Assembly (NCBI GenBank): GCA_030272585.1
Contig: BSYQ01000001.1
Location: forward strand, 9,873,001 to 9,937,000
Direction of reading: 5' to 3'
Length of the DNA: 64,000 nucleotides
Source of the DNA: Bryopsis sp. KO-2023
Lineage: Eukaryota; Chlorophyta; Ulvophyceae; Bryopsidales; Bryopsidaceae
The notes beneath the pieces were generated by a model. That model was not told the origin of the DNA. It did not search any database and worked only from the letters and a program-made list of their open reading frames with translations. Position numbers and translations under genes: made by a program. The stretch's first letter is position 1. Each line of letters opens with the position of its first letter. This document shows positions 41,501 through 54,800 of the stretch, piece by piece.

Positions 41501-44218
41501 GAGGGGTGTCGACAGGAGCACATGGCTGTTGTTCCACAATGGGGAAGGGAACGTGACATTTTCGGTACAACTTGACTTCGGGAACTCTTGCGAGCCACTG
41601 CTTCTATCAACGAGCTACATTTACGACTCTCAACCTCCCTCAGTTCAAGTGAACATTGACCAGGGATCTATGCAAGACAATACAACATTGGTCATAGCGT
41701 TCACGTTCTCAGAAACCGTCCGGCCTCTGAATAGAAGCGCTTTTGAACACAACACCCAGATCCTGAGAGTAGAACGCTTGACTGGTGTGATGACTGTTGT
41801 TTCCCTTGATGCAAAACCGGGGCAAACGACGAGGATAGCGCTGTTGAAATCCTCTTATCTTGATACAGCTGGAAACTTTGGGGCGAATGATGCTGTCGCT
41901 GAAGTCGAAACCCCTGTAAATCTGAGATTAGCAAATGTAATTGAAGATACTAAGACTCCAATGGCCCTTGTGGTTGGTGGAGGCTTGGCCATGTCGACAG
42001 TCGCTGCTCCAGCAGCTGCTGGAGGCTTTACAATGCGCACCAATTTGGTGCGCGCAAGTTTGCACCTACAATTCCTGGCTATGACAGCCAACATGGCGGT
42101 TCCAGGCTTGTCTGAGGGGTACATGGATTTGGCAGAGACTTTCAGCTGGGCCAGTTTCGCTTCAAAAGACCCTCCCTGGCAAGAAAATGAAAAAGACGGC
42201 ACAGCAGGTGATTCAAGCTCTGTGCTGCTCGCCCTTTTGCCCATTTCGAAATAAGAATCTTCAATGCATTTGAACCGTTTTGGAATCACCGCTTTGACAG
42301 TTGTTCAGGTTCAGGTCGAAAATTAAAAGCCAGCAGCCCAGAAGATGGAAAAGTAGTGGCTCTACGACCACGCCAAAATGTCACCAGAGAAGAGAGCTTC
42401 GATCATTTTCGAGAAACGCTGATTGCTCTTGGGGCTCTGCTGAGTGGAGCTGTGCTTCTCCACCTAATCGTTCTCAAAGCCTTCAAATGCTTCGACAAAG
42501 AGATACCGAAGATGATGACATTTCCTCGTTTAGACATTCAGCTTGTGATGGCTGCCAATCCTCCTCTTGCTTTTTCCTCCTGCAGACTTTTGTCTTTCGG
42601 AGATCCATTGGCTGTTGGTGCTAGTGCTGCTGTGCTGCTGCTGCTCGTCGCCCCATTTCTTTTCTGGTTTGTTCGGGTGCTTACCCTCCAGAACTTGATC
42701 CTCGAGCCAAAGATATATTTCACGAAAGGTGAACCTGAGAGACAGGGGTCACTGGATGATTTGCTTATCTCTCCTTTTGAAGGTCAAAGCTCCGACGCAG
42801 ATTCAGAGGCAAAACTGGTCGCGAGGGAGAATCGTGTGGCCCCACCACCCCTTCAAACACAAACGCCGGATCTGGTCGCTTTTCTTCATGAGAAACAGGA
42901 CACGGCAGTGCAGGACACGGGCGCTTCCGCAAAGAGTGAGCCATCCCTCACCCTGAACTCTGAAGAAGAGGCACACGTGGAGCGTTTGCTAGCAACTCGT
43001 CCAGCAAGAGTAGACTCCGAAACAGGAGAAATCACTAAAAGCTGTCCCAGCACAAGGTCGTTTCCCTTGCCGATGCCGCATTCTACGCTGAGGCTGAACC
43101 CATACAGATCCGCAGGACGCTCTGCGACTGGGTCGCCATTGCTCACTCCACCACACCATCAAAGGTATGGTCCAATCGAAGCTGAGGAACAAGTCATGCT
43201 GCCGGGCAGCGATGGCAGTGAGGCTGTCGCTCCACCCTCCTGGATGGGCATCCTGCCTCACAATGCCCGGTATGACGACAGCGATAGTGATAGCGAGAAT
43301 TTGGAAGAAATTCATGAGGTTTCTTGGAGGCCACCCCCCTCTTCCCTTCCTCCATTGCCTCCTTCGAGCTCCGAGAAATATAACGAGTTTTTCAGAGCTC
43401 AGAGCTCAAAACGAGTTCGAAAGTCACCAGAACCCATCGCTGAAGGAGCTCGTATTCAATCGACAGACAGTGAGGCGTGTCATGCACCGCTTCTGGATCC
43501 GAGCATGCGCGAACGAACGATAACTGACGGCCTTAGATCAACTGTATCCCTCTCCGCCCTTGACTTTTTCAGCGAGCGAGATGCATTGATCTACGGAAGG
43601 TCGACGTCAGACCCGGCGCTGGGACAAAAGAGTGTGCGCGACACTGCTTCTTATTTGCTTCCTGAATGCAATGAAGAGCCCGCTTCCTGGTGCCTTCTTG
43701 AGCGGCAGAAGGGGTTTATTGCGCGGTACGGCTTCGCCTTTGAGGATGTTTTGGGGGCGGATCCAGAGAAAGGGCGTTCCAGAGCTACTCCACAGATGCT
43801 TTCGACCCACGCGGTGTTTTTTGTGAGTCGAGTGCTGGCGGCGGGGGTGTTTGGATTTTGGAGCAGGTTCAGGAGGAGTTGGGTTCAGGTGGTGATACTG
43901 CTTGTGGTTCACCTCTTTTGTGTTGTCCATTTGCTGTATCTGAGACCTTACGCCGCCAGGTCGTTGCAATTGGTGGAGGGTTTTGTTCATATTGTTGAGA
44001 GCGTCATAGTGTTGGGGGCGATGGTGTTGCTCTTCTCTTTTCAGGTGGAGTGGGTGAATTGTGTGATGATCGGCGCTTTTTATTGTGGCGCGCTCGCTCT
44101 GGGCATGTTCGAGTTTCGACGGTTAATACCGCTGGTCAAAATCATTGGTGGACGTATATGGGCACCTAGTTCTAGAAATCGTAAAAGGGGGGAATATGTT
44201 CGGGAGACATTGGAGTAG
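38560..44218 (+). CDS. LRR-capped, proline-rich, multi-pass membrane protein
   Basis: Five exons: 38560-39260, 39475-40677, 40766-40858, 41234-42207 and 42315-44218. Phases 2, 2, 2 and 1 match and give 1624 residues. A signal peptide (FWLVYLLVAAWLWVECRS) precedes a plant-type LRR N-terminal cap (NRISNWRNPVKPLCTFEGV) and a few LRRs (VVELDLSGFGVQG, KVNLSGNTLVG). About 430 residues of Pro/Ser-rich repeats follow (about 228-665), like hydroxyproline-rich cell-wall glycoproteins. Next is an extracellular domain with cysteines and N-glycosylation sites and a VVVHVLFEDG / DSQPPSVQVNID layout like Ig-like bacterial folds. Two helices come next (near LIALGALLSGAVLLHLIV and AVLLLLVAPFLFWF), then a long acidic, Pro/Ser-rich loop. 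The C-terminal module starts at IARYGFAFED and includes LLVVHLFCVVHLLYLRPY. A wall-associated sensor is the natural inference; function is unknown. It starts 410 bp after eIF2B-epsilon. Confidence 0.75.
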
Positions 44219-45165
44219 AGCTGTTGGCTTATGGATGCAAACACACACAGCAGGGGATAAAGTTTCAATCAAGGCTGATGCCAGCATCGCTTCCATCTTG
44301 AATCCGCAATGCATAGAGATGCTTGTATTCTTATTTAGAAATCAGTCTTTCGGCAAAATCTTTGGGGCCCATTTTTGATAGTATTTTTCTTTAAATATGT
44401 AACATCTTGAAAAAGGTGATTTTTGATGATTCAGGAGGGGTGAGTTTTTTAATTTTCTCATCGGACAACAAGCACTGTTTTTGGCATTCCACAAAAAGCA
44501 TGGACACCTACAGTGAGAATCTGGTGACAAAAAAACTTACATTTACATCAAAACCTTCAAAATAAAAGTCACCTCAAATAAGAATCCACCAATGACACAA
44601 TTTCACCGCAGATTAGTAACTCATACATCCCTACAGAACGAATCGTACTAACTAATAGTGCACAAGTTGTGCTCTGTGTTTTACCTAACCCACCCACTCC
44701 CTATGGGGCAGCTCAAATCCACTCCAGCCTGTGCATGGCTAATCAAATATACTTCGACAACAACCGGACAAAAAAACAACACAAAAAAAACTTCATTCCT
44801 TTTTCGAGTGGGATTTCGTTTTACTCTGACCCCCTCGGCTTCGCCAACTCATATTTTTCCTTTGCCCAAAATTGTTCGCTCGACGCCTCGACCTTATTCT
44901 CTCAAGAATCAAGTTAGTTGCCCACCTCCATTGTTCCAACACTTGACGCCTGAAAAAACCCAAAAGGAAAGCAAAAGACATAAAGTAACATTCAAAAATC
45001 TGAGCCGCAAAGATGGCACTTGGAGCATCGATTCGTACTTTTCACCCGATGTCACATGGGAAAAAAAAATGCAACCATGATTCCAGTTCGGCTAAATTTT
45101 CCACAGGAGCGTTGAAGAACCTTTTTTCTTTTACACGCCCATGGGGAAGTCGATTGATCCATTAA
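44219..45165. other. Convergent intergenic region
   Basis: Lies between the stop of the LRR protein (+) and the stop of the PP2C-like gene (-). AT-rich, no recognisable coding content; presumably two 3' UTRs. Confidence 0.6.
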
Positions 45166-47289
45166 TTATGTCATGCATTTTCCCAACCTGTGCATTATGA
45201 TGTTTCGCACTTCCAGGTACAGAAGGTTCCATCGGGATGCTGACCGGGAGTGTGGAATCCTCCATCGACTAGCACTCTTGTCCAATAGATCCAGCCCAAT
45301 CACAGCCACTGTGATATCACCATGGATATCCCTGAATGAAACCCATCATGAAAGTAGGAACTCACTGGATAGCATTGGTACATAGACTTGCAGTAAACGC
45401 AATACTGACTTCACAACCTGTGTAGCATTATTACCATCAGAACAACACTTTTTTGGATCCAAATTTCCACTTGTACGAAATAAACCTGAACGGAAAAAAG
45501 CGACGATGGCACAAAGCATCTAAGACAGATCCAACACAATGCTGTGGATCATGGTTTGCACCTTTTGCACAATTTCTTTGCATTCGAGGATTCAAACGGC
45601 AGAGCTTCCACATCGTCGATGCTAATGAAAGAGCCCACAAGTGCTTCCATTTGCCTGGTCAATGCCTGCGTCGATTTCCTAGCAGCCAGTCGGACGAGTG
45701 CGGCTGCTGGATTAACTCTGTGGGAATCCGATGGAGAAAGCATCCCCCCCATTGACCGGTTGGAACCCAGCAGAGTTCTGCAGGCGGTATGGAGCGAATG
45801 GGAATTCATCTCACAGGAACAAGTGGCTGCGAGTGCCGGGCTGATAAGGTCAAAAAACCCACCGCTTCCCAGCACAATGCTCTTCACTTCGGAGGAAATG
45901 TGGAATTCGGTGATTAGATTGGATGCCTCCGGCAGGACTTCCGCCGTAATATTGGTACAATTAAAACTGCCTGCATCATCATACACAATTGTGTCTGTTG
46001 TTGGGTTGTTTGAGAGTCGTAATCATGGTCGTATGGTTTTCAAGATGTTGTGTGCATCTTACCTTGAACTCGGCCAACGACGCATTTTCTGTTTCCCCCG
46101 ACATATCCCTTCATTTGCACAAGGTCCAAACACACAAGAGTGCAAGAAATTGTGGGTACCTTCACCAAGCAACAACAGATTCCGGTCAAAAAGGTTGAAA
46201 AAGCACAACATTTGAATATCTTCTATATATAGGAAAGGACAAAGTATATCCGAAAAGAGCATCTCTGGATTTTTCCATGATGGCATGTTTCGCCACAGTT
46301 GGGAGCAAAAAAGATGCACAGTCATATTATTCATATGTTTCAATAATGTCGGCTCAAATTTTGCACACCTTCAAGGAGAGAATATGCTTCATGGTGCTGC
46401 TCACAGCCCGGGCCATATTCCCATGCAATTCCTTCAAAAATTTCGAAAATTTCGAGTGGACATTGAGCATGTCAATTTTCCTTGCACCGTCCCAAGGATC
46501 TCCATCCCAAACGAGTGCGTACACCACGCCCCCATCGATGTTGATCGCGACGTCGTTGGGGTAAACAGGGCTGGACGCCCACCCTGCGGAAAACGCATCC
46601 ACCTGTAACGACGACCCCGGGTCACTTTCCGCAAAGGCGTTGGAGATGATTCAAATAAAGATTGAGAAATTCTTTCGAAGAAAATTCCGTGGTTTTGAGC
46701 GGCCAGGAATCGGCTGGTTTGAATGTCTGAACACGAAATCCATCAACTTCTAAGAGAAACGCAGAAGGTCAATGACTGGTGCGTGCCACACCTTGATTCC
46801 TTTTTCCCTGTAGACGCGATGAGCGCTAAAGACGTCACGGAGGCCATGCACCTGCTGCGAACCCCCCTGAAAAGCGCATTGCAGTTTTGAGAACTCGTAA
46901 CGGACCACGTACACAGTTGACGCAATTCCCGAGTCCGAAAAACGAGACGCAAAAGCAGAGACAGCAACGGCGAACAACGTGGAAAACTGACGTCGACCGT
47001 TTTTTGTTCAACAGAAGCGAACGCCTGAATGCCTGGACGTAGACTCGTCTACATCAAGCTTAAAAGCTCAGTCGCCTTTTCTGAACAGAAGTGCTGGGAG
47101 TCGTGATCAAACGAGGTTGAGCTTCGCTAAAACCCACCAGGAACGAAGGTTGGGGGATATGGCGAGCAAAGGAGAAAACACCGTAGTCACCTTCCGAGAG
47201 TGAAGCAGTCGAATGCTCTGGGATTCCAGAACACGCTTCCTTCCACAGCAGAACGTTTTCGAAAACAGGCAGCCCATTCCGTGAATCAA
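45166..47289 (-). CDS. Divergent PP2C (PPM-family) phosphatase-like protein, metal site degraded
   Basis: Exons 46602-46369, 46159-46063, 45970-45562 and 45331-45166 (stop TAA) join in phase. An exon ending at 46792 precedes them. A first exon 47289-47191 could start either at 47289 or four codons later at an MGCLFSK sequence, a typical N-myristoylation/palmitoylation start. The PP2C order is visible: the opening strand (NDVAINIDGGVVYALVWDG), TISCTLVCLDL...YVGGNRKCVV where active enzymes have GDSR, VLGSGGFFDLIS for the usual LASDG-WD, and closing HGDITVAVIGLD for the usual DNIT-V-V. The DGHGG metal motif reads DGDPWDG, so metal-binding aspartates are partly lost. It may be a pseudophosphatase or a diverged enzyme. 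Substrate unknown. The two upstream exons are tentative. Confidence 0.65.
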
Positions 47290-48556
47290 AGAACTACAGT
47301 GCTCAAAGTCGCGGAGGGCTGGCTATTTGAAGTGGCCAAGGCGCGGCCGACTGGGGAGGGCAAGAGAGAGTTCGCTCGAGTTTTCTTCAGGGTCTGACAC
47401 GGGAAATGTGACGATTCTGGCATCGACAACCGCAATCTGCTTATCGATCGCTCGATTTCGTTCTACTTCGAAATGGAGGCGCACCAAGGGGGGCGCAATC
47501 CACGAAACTTCGACAAGCAAAAACGAACAAATTTCTCTTTTCCCGGACACGCTCCTTCGCGATTCCTGTTGTGGTGAATGATAAAGCAGTCGACAAGCAC
47601 GAGGGTTGCTCGACAACGAAGATTGGTTGCCGGCCTCTGGACGCCCCCGTCCCCCCCTCAGCCAAATGGAAGATTTGAAATCAAACCTTCCAGCTCAGGA
47701 TGACATGTCAAGTCTTTGACACGAAACCTTGAGAAGGGAGGAAAGATCAGCCAGGTCCAGATTTGGCGCACACAGTTTTTTTTTCCCAAACGAACATCTT
47801 TACGAGTCGTCATTCGTCATTTTCCGCGATATTCCCCTCTGTTGTGCCAATCCCCATCGCCTCTCTATTCGGCAGAGTTCAAATCGGATGCAAGATGGCG
47901 CTGTACAGATGAGCGCGTGTGCTCCTTTTCTCTTTCTGTTTTGTGGGGCTACCTGTGTGCGTTTTCAGCCGTCCAGGCTTTGGTTGGGGAAAAAGTTGGG
48001 GGGGGTGTCTGGATTTTGACTTCAGTGTTGGACACGTTTGGTGTCAACCGTTTGGCAGACTGGCAGTTTCGTTGACGGGATGCTCAGTAATTGACAAATT
48101 CTTGGAGTTTCCCAAGGTTATTCGCTGTACGGGTGAACCCCTGTCAAATCGTCTGCTTTATCCTTGTTTTGCGTTGCGCGGTGGTGTAGTGCGGTGAAGT
48201 TGGTGGCAACACGCAAAAAAAAGTTATTTTTTCGGCTGGATATTTTTGTAGACATATTGAACATATCCAGCAGTTTTAGGATGAAACAAGTCTCCTTTTC
48301 TTTCGCCGGAAGGCCTGCCGCGAACCTCTTGGCCTTGAGAAGGGGTGAGTTTCGCGACCCGCTCGAAAATTTCCAAGTTTCGAAATTGTCTGCGGCCCGT
48401 GGCGTGTGTCTGACCTTGAGATTCCTCTGGACGTACTTGCAGCTCGTCAACAGGGACGACGTCTTCGACCACAGGCGTCATGGCTCTCCAATGGAAGTTC
48501 TGGCCCAAGGTTCCAGGTAACCACCAATAGTTACCCTGGCTTGTCAGAGGAATTAG
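47290..48556. other. Divergent upstream region of PP2C-like and DUF3110 genes
   Basis: Should contain both promoters and any missing first exons. An ATG at 48281 opens a frame (MKQVSFSFAGRPAANLLA) with the look of a plastid transit peptide and a strong GTGAGT donor at about 48344. Its phase does not match the next exon at 48557. Another small ATG frame lies at 48480. Confidence 0.4.
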
Positions 48557-50067
48557 CATATCAAGACGATTCTGTCGGAGGACGTGGAAATCGACGCCTG
48601 GATTGACGCTAGTTTTGCGTTTCTTTGCCAGGACGGGCCTAAGCGTGAGCCGGTCGACCTGTTAAGGCTGGCGGAAGAGTCGTCAGAGCTGAACGAAAGG
48701 GTGAGACGCTTTCTGTAATCCCCGTGCTGCCCGGGGGGACAACACGGCGGAAAAATGTGTTGGCAGGCGCAGGCAGACCTCAGTAACTGGCTGTATTTCA
48801 GGCTTTTTTTGCTCCTCAGGTACATATCGTCGCTTTTCGGGCGGAGGGCGTGGAGCGGTCGGGGCTGTATTCTTTGAAGAGTCTGGCGACCCCTCCTTTT
48901 GTGCATAAAGTTGTCTGCTTCGAATGCCACGACGACGCGCAGGATTGCGCGGAAGACTTGGCAACCGTGATGCCGAACCCACGGGCGGAATCGTGCGCCA
49001 CACGTGCCTTGGTCAATATGTGTGTGGAACTCGGGTGAGAGGAGAACGGAGTCGCGTTTAGGGTCTACCAATGCCCCACTTGAAATTCACAGAAATATCT
49101 TCATGAGAAAAGTTTCTGGGTTGAGATCACACTGGTAGATCTCAGGTGCTTTCCACTAACCAAACACTGACAATGTCTTTCAGAAACTCCCCCCCCCCCA
49201 AAAAAAAAAAAATAGAATAAAAAATTTGATGTGTATGCATGGGGGTTTTCGAGATCTGAAGCTTAAGGCCTCGTTTTATTTTTTTTTTGAATCAGATATG
49301 GCTGCGAGCTACATCTCGCAGGGTCGGATTTTGAGCCTCCAAAGTTTGAGGAACTGACAGACTGGGAGCGAGCTTCCAGGCTTCGGTGAGTAGGCTCCCC
49401 ACCATCGATCGATTGCCGTGATGTTTTTCTTTTCGAAAACGTGTGAATTCATGGGGAAGTGCCTTTCTGAGATGGGGCTGTATGTGAGAGTGGCGATTTT
49501 TTCTTTCTCCCCCCGCTTTCGTGCTTTTGTAAGGGGCAGCGCTATTTTTTATTTTTTTTTTAAACACCCTTTTGAAGTTATGTGCCAACCTCAACCCCCT
49601 CCATCACCACATCTTTTTTTATTGAGGAGAATTTGCAGAAAGTGCTTGTTTTTATTTTTGTGCATTTCATAATCGCTTAGCCCCACGCCTCAATCCCAAC
49701 CCCCCCTAGTGGCGAAAGAAAAAACTAAAATCAAAATAGCGTCCCTCCGCTAAGTAACACGAACGAAAAACAATTGATCCAGAAACGAACAATTCATGAA
49801 CTGGAACCCCATCCATCAAACGTTTTCCCAAAAAATTCCTTTTTTTGGAGAAGGAAGGAGGGGGAGCTCCTTCCATGAATATAATTAGATACATAATTCA
49901 ATCTCCATGAGCAGGACGCCCTCTTGTACATGCAGAGAAGAAACTCGGCGAGCAAAAAGAAAAAAACCCACAAAATAATTGCGTGCCTGATTGTAGTTCT
50001 CTAATGCTCCTTTTCCAGACAAGGACAATTTAAGGTCATGGACCACGATCCGCCTGTGCAAAAGTAG
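48557..50067 (+). CDS. DUF3110-family protein, probably plastid (5' end unresolved)
   Basis: DUF3110 proteins are small conserved proteins of cyanobacteria and plastids with no established activity. Exons 48557-48700, 48820-49034, 49296-49385 and 50019-50067 (TAG) join in phases 0, 2 and 2 and give 165 residues. The domain is in exons 2-3: VHIVAFRAEGVERSGLYSL, then a VVCFECHDDAQDCAEDLA segment (family: LMFEEEDDA-RYA), VNMCVELGYGCELHL and a closing EELTDWE near the TDW found in relatives. The first exon segment (ILSEDVEIDAWIDASF) is unplaced. The start must lie upstream of 48557, because a TAG immediately precedes the acceptor. Targeting to the chloroplast is inferred from family distribution. 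Confidence 0.7.
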
Positions 50068-51809
50068 GGCTGAATCTCAGCGGCCCGCTTTTCCTCCCAT
50101 GGTGGAGGTTGGATTCTTTTTTGGAGGGAATGAACCCAGTTTTTCCTGTACATGCGCGGAGGCTGGATTCGTGGCAATTCTGCTCTTTACAGAGATGGTT
50201 GAGAGATGACCTTTTGTTGATATCGACAAGTAATTGAGTTGTATATTACACTGCTGTGTCTTTCGGGATGCTAATTCAATTTTGAAGTTGGAAGGTCCAC
50301 TTTTATATGTATTGCTGGGGATATGGTTCCATTTTCTTTTCTTTTTTTGTTTGTTTTGGTCCGTTATTCCCTTAGGGGTCAGAAGGGAAGCTGGAATCGC
50401 ACTTTTCTCTCTTTTTATTTATCTAAAGAAAAAACACACACACACATTTAGATATCCACCTTCTGTGGGGAAGAGTGTTTTTTTGGGGGGAGGGGGTGGA
50501 GAGGCATAATGTGGGAAGCCAATAGTTTGAGGAAGAAAAATCAAAAAAAAAAGCAAAAAAAACAGGGGGGAGAAAAAAAAGGGAAAAAAAAAAGAAAACT
50601 CGTTGAATATGCAAGAATCTTTTATAGGGGGACACACATTTTGCTGAGTGAAACAGGAGTGCAAAAAAATTTATATTTTGAGGGAGGGGGGAGGGGGGCG
50701 GGGGAAGGTAGCACAAATTGCTGTTGTCAAGAACAGCTTCTTCTGGTTTATTTTTGGAGGGTCCTCTTTGTCCTTTTCGTGCCAACCACCATGGTGTATT
50801 TGCCAGTCATACTAATTGATTTTTTCGAGGGGGGTGTGAAAAGGTCGTGTTTTTTCTTTTTTTTTCCTTGGTTTCCTCAAGCTGTGTAAATTGATGATTG
50901 GGACAAAAAAAAGGTGGTTCTCATTGTAGGAATTGGGTGGGTTCTTTAAAATATCGGAATTGGAAGACGAAACAAAAGCACCGTGCGTGGATGGAGTGGG
51001 GTGGTGGTGCAATTTTGCATCGTTTCAAAAATTGCGCCTGCCCTTTCGTGCAACCAAATTCTCTCAAGATGTTTCCCACAGAAAAAAAATTATCTTCGTT
51101 CTTGTGAAGAAGCCACTTATCCAATCAGTGGTTGCATTACAGTCATGAATGCCCCCCCTCTTTCTCTCTTGATATTCCAGTTAGTTCCCTTTTCTGGTTT
51201 TTGACCTTTTTCCAGGTAGACACTTTGTTTTTCCCTCTACCAAAAAAAAAGACAGAGAAAAACATTGATGAGATCTATCAAGCCAGAAATGAATGCTGAG
51301 GGAGGTTCTTGGTCTGTTGAATTTTGATATGTCCCTTGTCTCTCCCCCCCCCTTCACTTTCCTATTTTAGTTTTTTGGGGGGGGTTGAAAAAGCCCTCAA
51401 TTTTGTTGCATTTTCGTTTTTTTTGAATGTCATCCCATGCCAGCGTTCACAGCAAATCTAAAAATAAATCGATTGGTGGCGATTGGGAGCCCAAGGACCA
51501 ACTCCTTGAAGTTGGTCGGAATGCCAGAATCACAGAAACTGTGGCATCAGACATGATGCCACAGAGATTTAAGGCGAAATCTCATTCCCCTCAATTTTGA
51601 ATCGAAGCGAGTGAAATGAGTGGCCAATCCCGCCACAGCGCGAGTCTTGCACTTGGCGACCGCAAGCACGTGGTAAATACGGGGCAGCGCGTAAAACTTC
51701 GCGACACCCTATCAAACGATAAGCGTGACCTGGCTGGACGTCCTTCGACACCGTCTCGAGGGGGAGCAACGGCTGGCTTTCGAAGATCGAAAGCTGAGGC
51801 GACTGCCAA
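50068..51809. other. Intergenic region and TAF4 5' region
   Basis: Low-complexity A/G/T-rich DNA with many homopolymers (50330-50700, 51160-51430). A plus-strand frame at 51616-51813 overlaps the TAF4 start in another frame; it is Arg/Ser-rich and unrecognised, possibly a 5' UTR frame. Confidence 0.5.
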
Positions 51810-54800
51810 ATGATACACTACCCAACGTCGGGGGCGCCCAGCGTGCCCGTATCCCAAGGAGCGACGTTGCCACCCGCGAATGCGAATTTTGGAAGCTATG
51901 CACCACCTCAGATGTTCACTAACGTTGGCTACCTTTACCCGGGCGCTCAGAACCTGTCTCAGACGTCGACATCCTTGGGAAACGCTGGCGCTGTGCAAAT
52001 GACGAACGTCCCGGCTGCTGGAGCGCAGGCAGTCCCGGGGAATGCACAGCCGAATCGGGTTCAAACTCCTGCAGTGATGGGAACGGCGCAACCCCCGGGT
52101 GGGGACGACAAAAAGAGACTGGTTTTTCAACAGCTTCTGGCGCTCTTGTATCAAACTGGGTCGATGACGAAAGATGCAGTGGAGAGGTTGGTTCGTCGAG
52201 GCGCGGAAATGAAGGTCCGTAGTCTGCAGGAGAAAAAGAGAAAAGGAAACTGTTGGGAAATCGGTGCAAGAGCCCCGACAGGTCCATCTTCTAAAAATAG
52301 TATGTATGGGCCCTCCCCCAAAAATCCACACCAAAAAAAAAAAAAAGAGGAAGAAAGGGAAAATGGAAAATGCAACCCTGATCAGGGCATTTACAAAAAA
52401 TATCTGGTGGAAATTTCCTGTTTCAGGATGATGATCTCATGGTTTGCTTAAAAGAAGCGGTGGGGAACGAGAAATTGGCTGGGGCTCTGAAAACGCTGAC
52501 CGCTGGCCAGCATCGAAAGGGACCTGGAATGCCATACACCAATCAGCAGCAGCAGCAGCAACCACCACCACAGCAACAACAGCAACAGCAGCAGCAACAA
52601 GAGGGATTCGTGCAAAGGTTTGTTTCAAAAATGAAAAGAAAAAGGACCTTGCTTCCCTTCGCCCAATGTGTGGCGTTCATTATCGAGCACCGAAATGATG
52701 CGGAATCTCTGGTTTTTTAAAATGTTTCCAGAGGAGCAATGGCGGGGTTGAATCATCAAGGCATCCCGCAACAGCATTTAACTCAACTGCAAGGCACGAT
52801 GAAGCGACCAGTTCCACCGCAGCATGGTTCAGTTGCACTCGGTCGACAGGTAGGTTAGACAGTCACCACTTTTCTGGACTTCATGCAGTGCTGCTCCAAC
52901 ACATATCTGTTTCCCGTCTTTCTTTTTTCTGTTTGCTTGGGGAAACTCTTTCCACAGATCCATGATTCCGACATCATTTTTTTGCCTTTCCAATACTAAT
53001 TAAAAAAAACAAAATAGGGGTAAACGCCCCTTGGAATGACCTAACTAATACAACCCAACCGTGGCTTTTCCAATAACCCAAGACAAGTTTCAGGTTTCAA
53101 ATTTCCTGAAACCCCATATTGAACCCGCAATATTAAATACGCATTGCTCCGGCCATTTCAGGTTTCCGATGTGGGCCCCCACCTCGTGACTTCAGGGGTA
53201 GGACCATCAGGACATGTTTCACTGTTTCAAGGCCAGCCACCCAACGTGCACACCCCAAATCAGGTCTATTCCGTCCCAATGCATCCACACATGGGGCAGA
53301 ACACTCCTTCCCAGTCACTAGCGACCTCTCTACAAGGGGCACCTATTCAAAGGCAACAAGAAGGCATGATCAGGCAGACTCCCCAGGTCGGAATGAACCC
53401 CTCCCACTTGGGAAACATGCAGCAGCAAAGACCTCGAGTTGTGGGGGTTGCATCCAGTGGTCCTGCCGTGGGAATGCCCCTGCAATCGACTCAACCGAGG
53501 CCCATGTCGAGCTATCCCAACAACCCTATGACGCATCAAACTTCCAGTGGGTTGCAGCAAATGTATTCGACTTCGGTGATGAGGCCAAGTGGTGTCCTTG
53601 GGGCGTCGCAGCCTGGGCTGTCGGCAGGGTCGTACTCGAGAATGGGGGCCCCCATGAATTCAGACTGGAACCGTATGGTCGTGCCAGGGGATGCTCCGAA
53701 AGATGGATCACTGTTGCATTCCTTCCCTGCTGGTGGAACCCCGTCTTCCAGATCAAACTGGCCTGTTTCAGCAGGGGCCTCTGCTCCAAACGGGAATTCA
53801 TACATCAACCAGGTTCCAAGTGCCCCCAACATGCACTCCGTCCAGAACCCAAGGGGATTGATAACAGCCCAAACTGGTGAGAAGCGACCTGCTCCACCTG
53901 CAGTCGAACCTGCCCAGAAGCGACCTGCACTCGAGAGTGACAAGGGGGGCCGTCCTGGTCGAGCGCCAAAAACTAAGAGGCCACACGAAGACCCTAATGC
54001 TCCGGATGCTGCAGAAGGGGATGTGATTCAAGGGGCTGAAATAGAGCTTGCTGATGAACAAGAAGCCCTCCTGGGTCGATTCATGACGGTGCGCCAGGGG
54101 GAAGTTAGTCAACCTGCCAAGCAGGCCTCGGCACCACCCTCCACGAGCTCTTGGGTGAATTCTGCAGCAGTGCAAGACAAGTTGAACAGGGTGCTGAGGA
54201 GAGAAGGTGTGGCTGGTATGGGACCCGAGTGTGTGGAAGCAATGGTGCGAGGCATAGAACTGAAATTTGAGGGGATGATCGGAAAATTTGTGAGCTCTGC
54301 AAGGCACAGGTTGCCTCCAACAGCAGGAAGGCGTGGGGTTCAGATCACCTCGGACATTAGGGGGTGAGTGGAAGCTTCCTTGTGGATTCCATTCTACTTC
54401 TGTACTGATTTTGTGAGAAATGATGCTCTAAGTCCCTCTGGTGGATATCCTGAAATTGTGTTTTCAACGGTGGTAATGGTTTGCAGGAAATTAAGAGAAG
54501 TTAAGAAGGCTGAGGCAGAGAAGCAAGCTTCCAAGGAGCGGGCTGAGAGGGCCAAGCTGGAAAAACTTGCTGAAACAGCCACTCAAACAGCCACCAAAAA
54601 GGAGCTTGCGGGCAACAAGGAGCTGGCTGCAAAGGTCGAAAAAGTGAAAAGGGAAAGGCTCCTCTCTGCAGAAGCTGCCGCAACGAATCGTGCCCTCAGT
54701 CGTGCATTCGGTGGCCTTGGCTTTGACAAGCTGAGAAAAATGAAACGGGAAAAAGAAGCAGCTGAGAAAGCTAAGGAGGAGGCGAAAGAACGGGCTCGTC

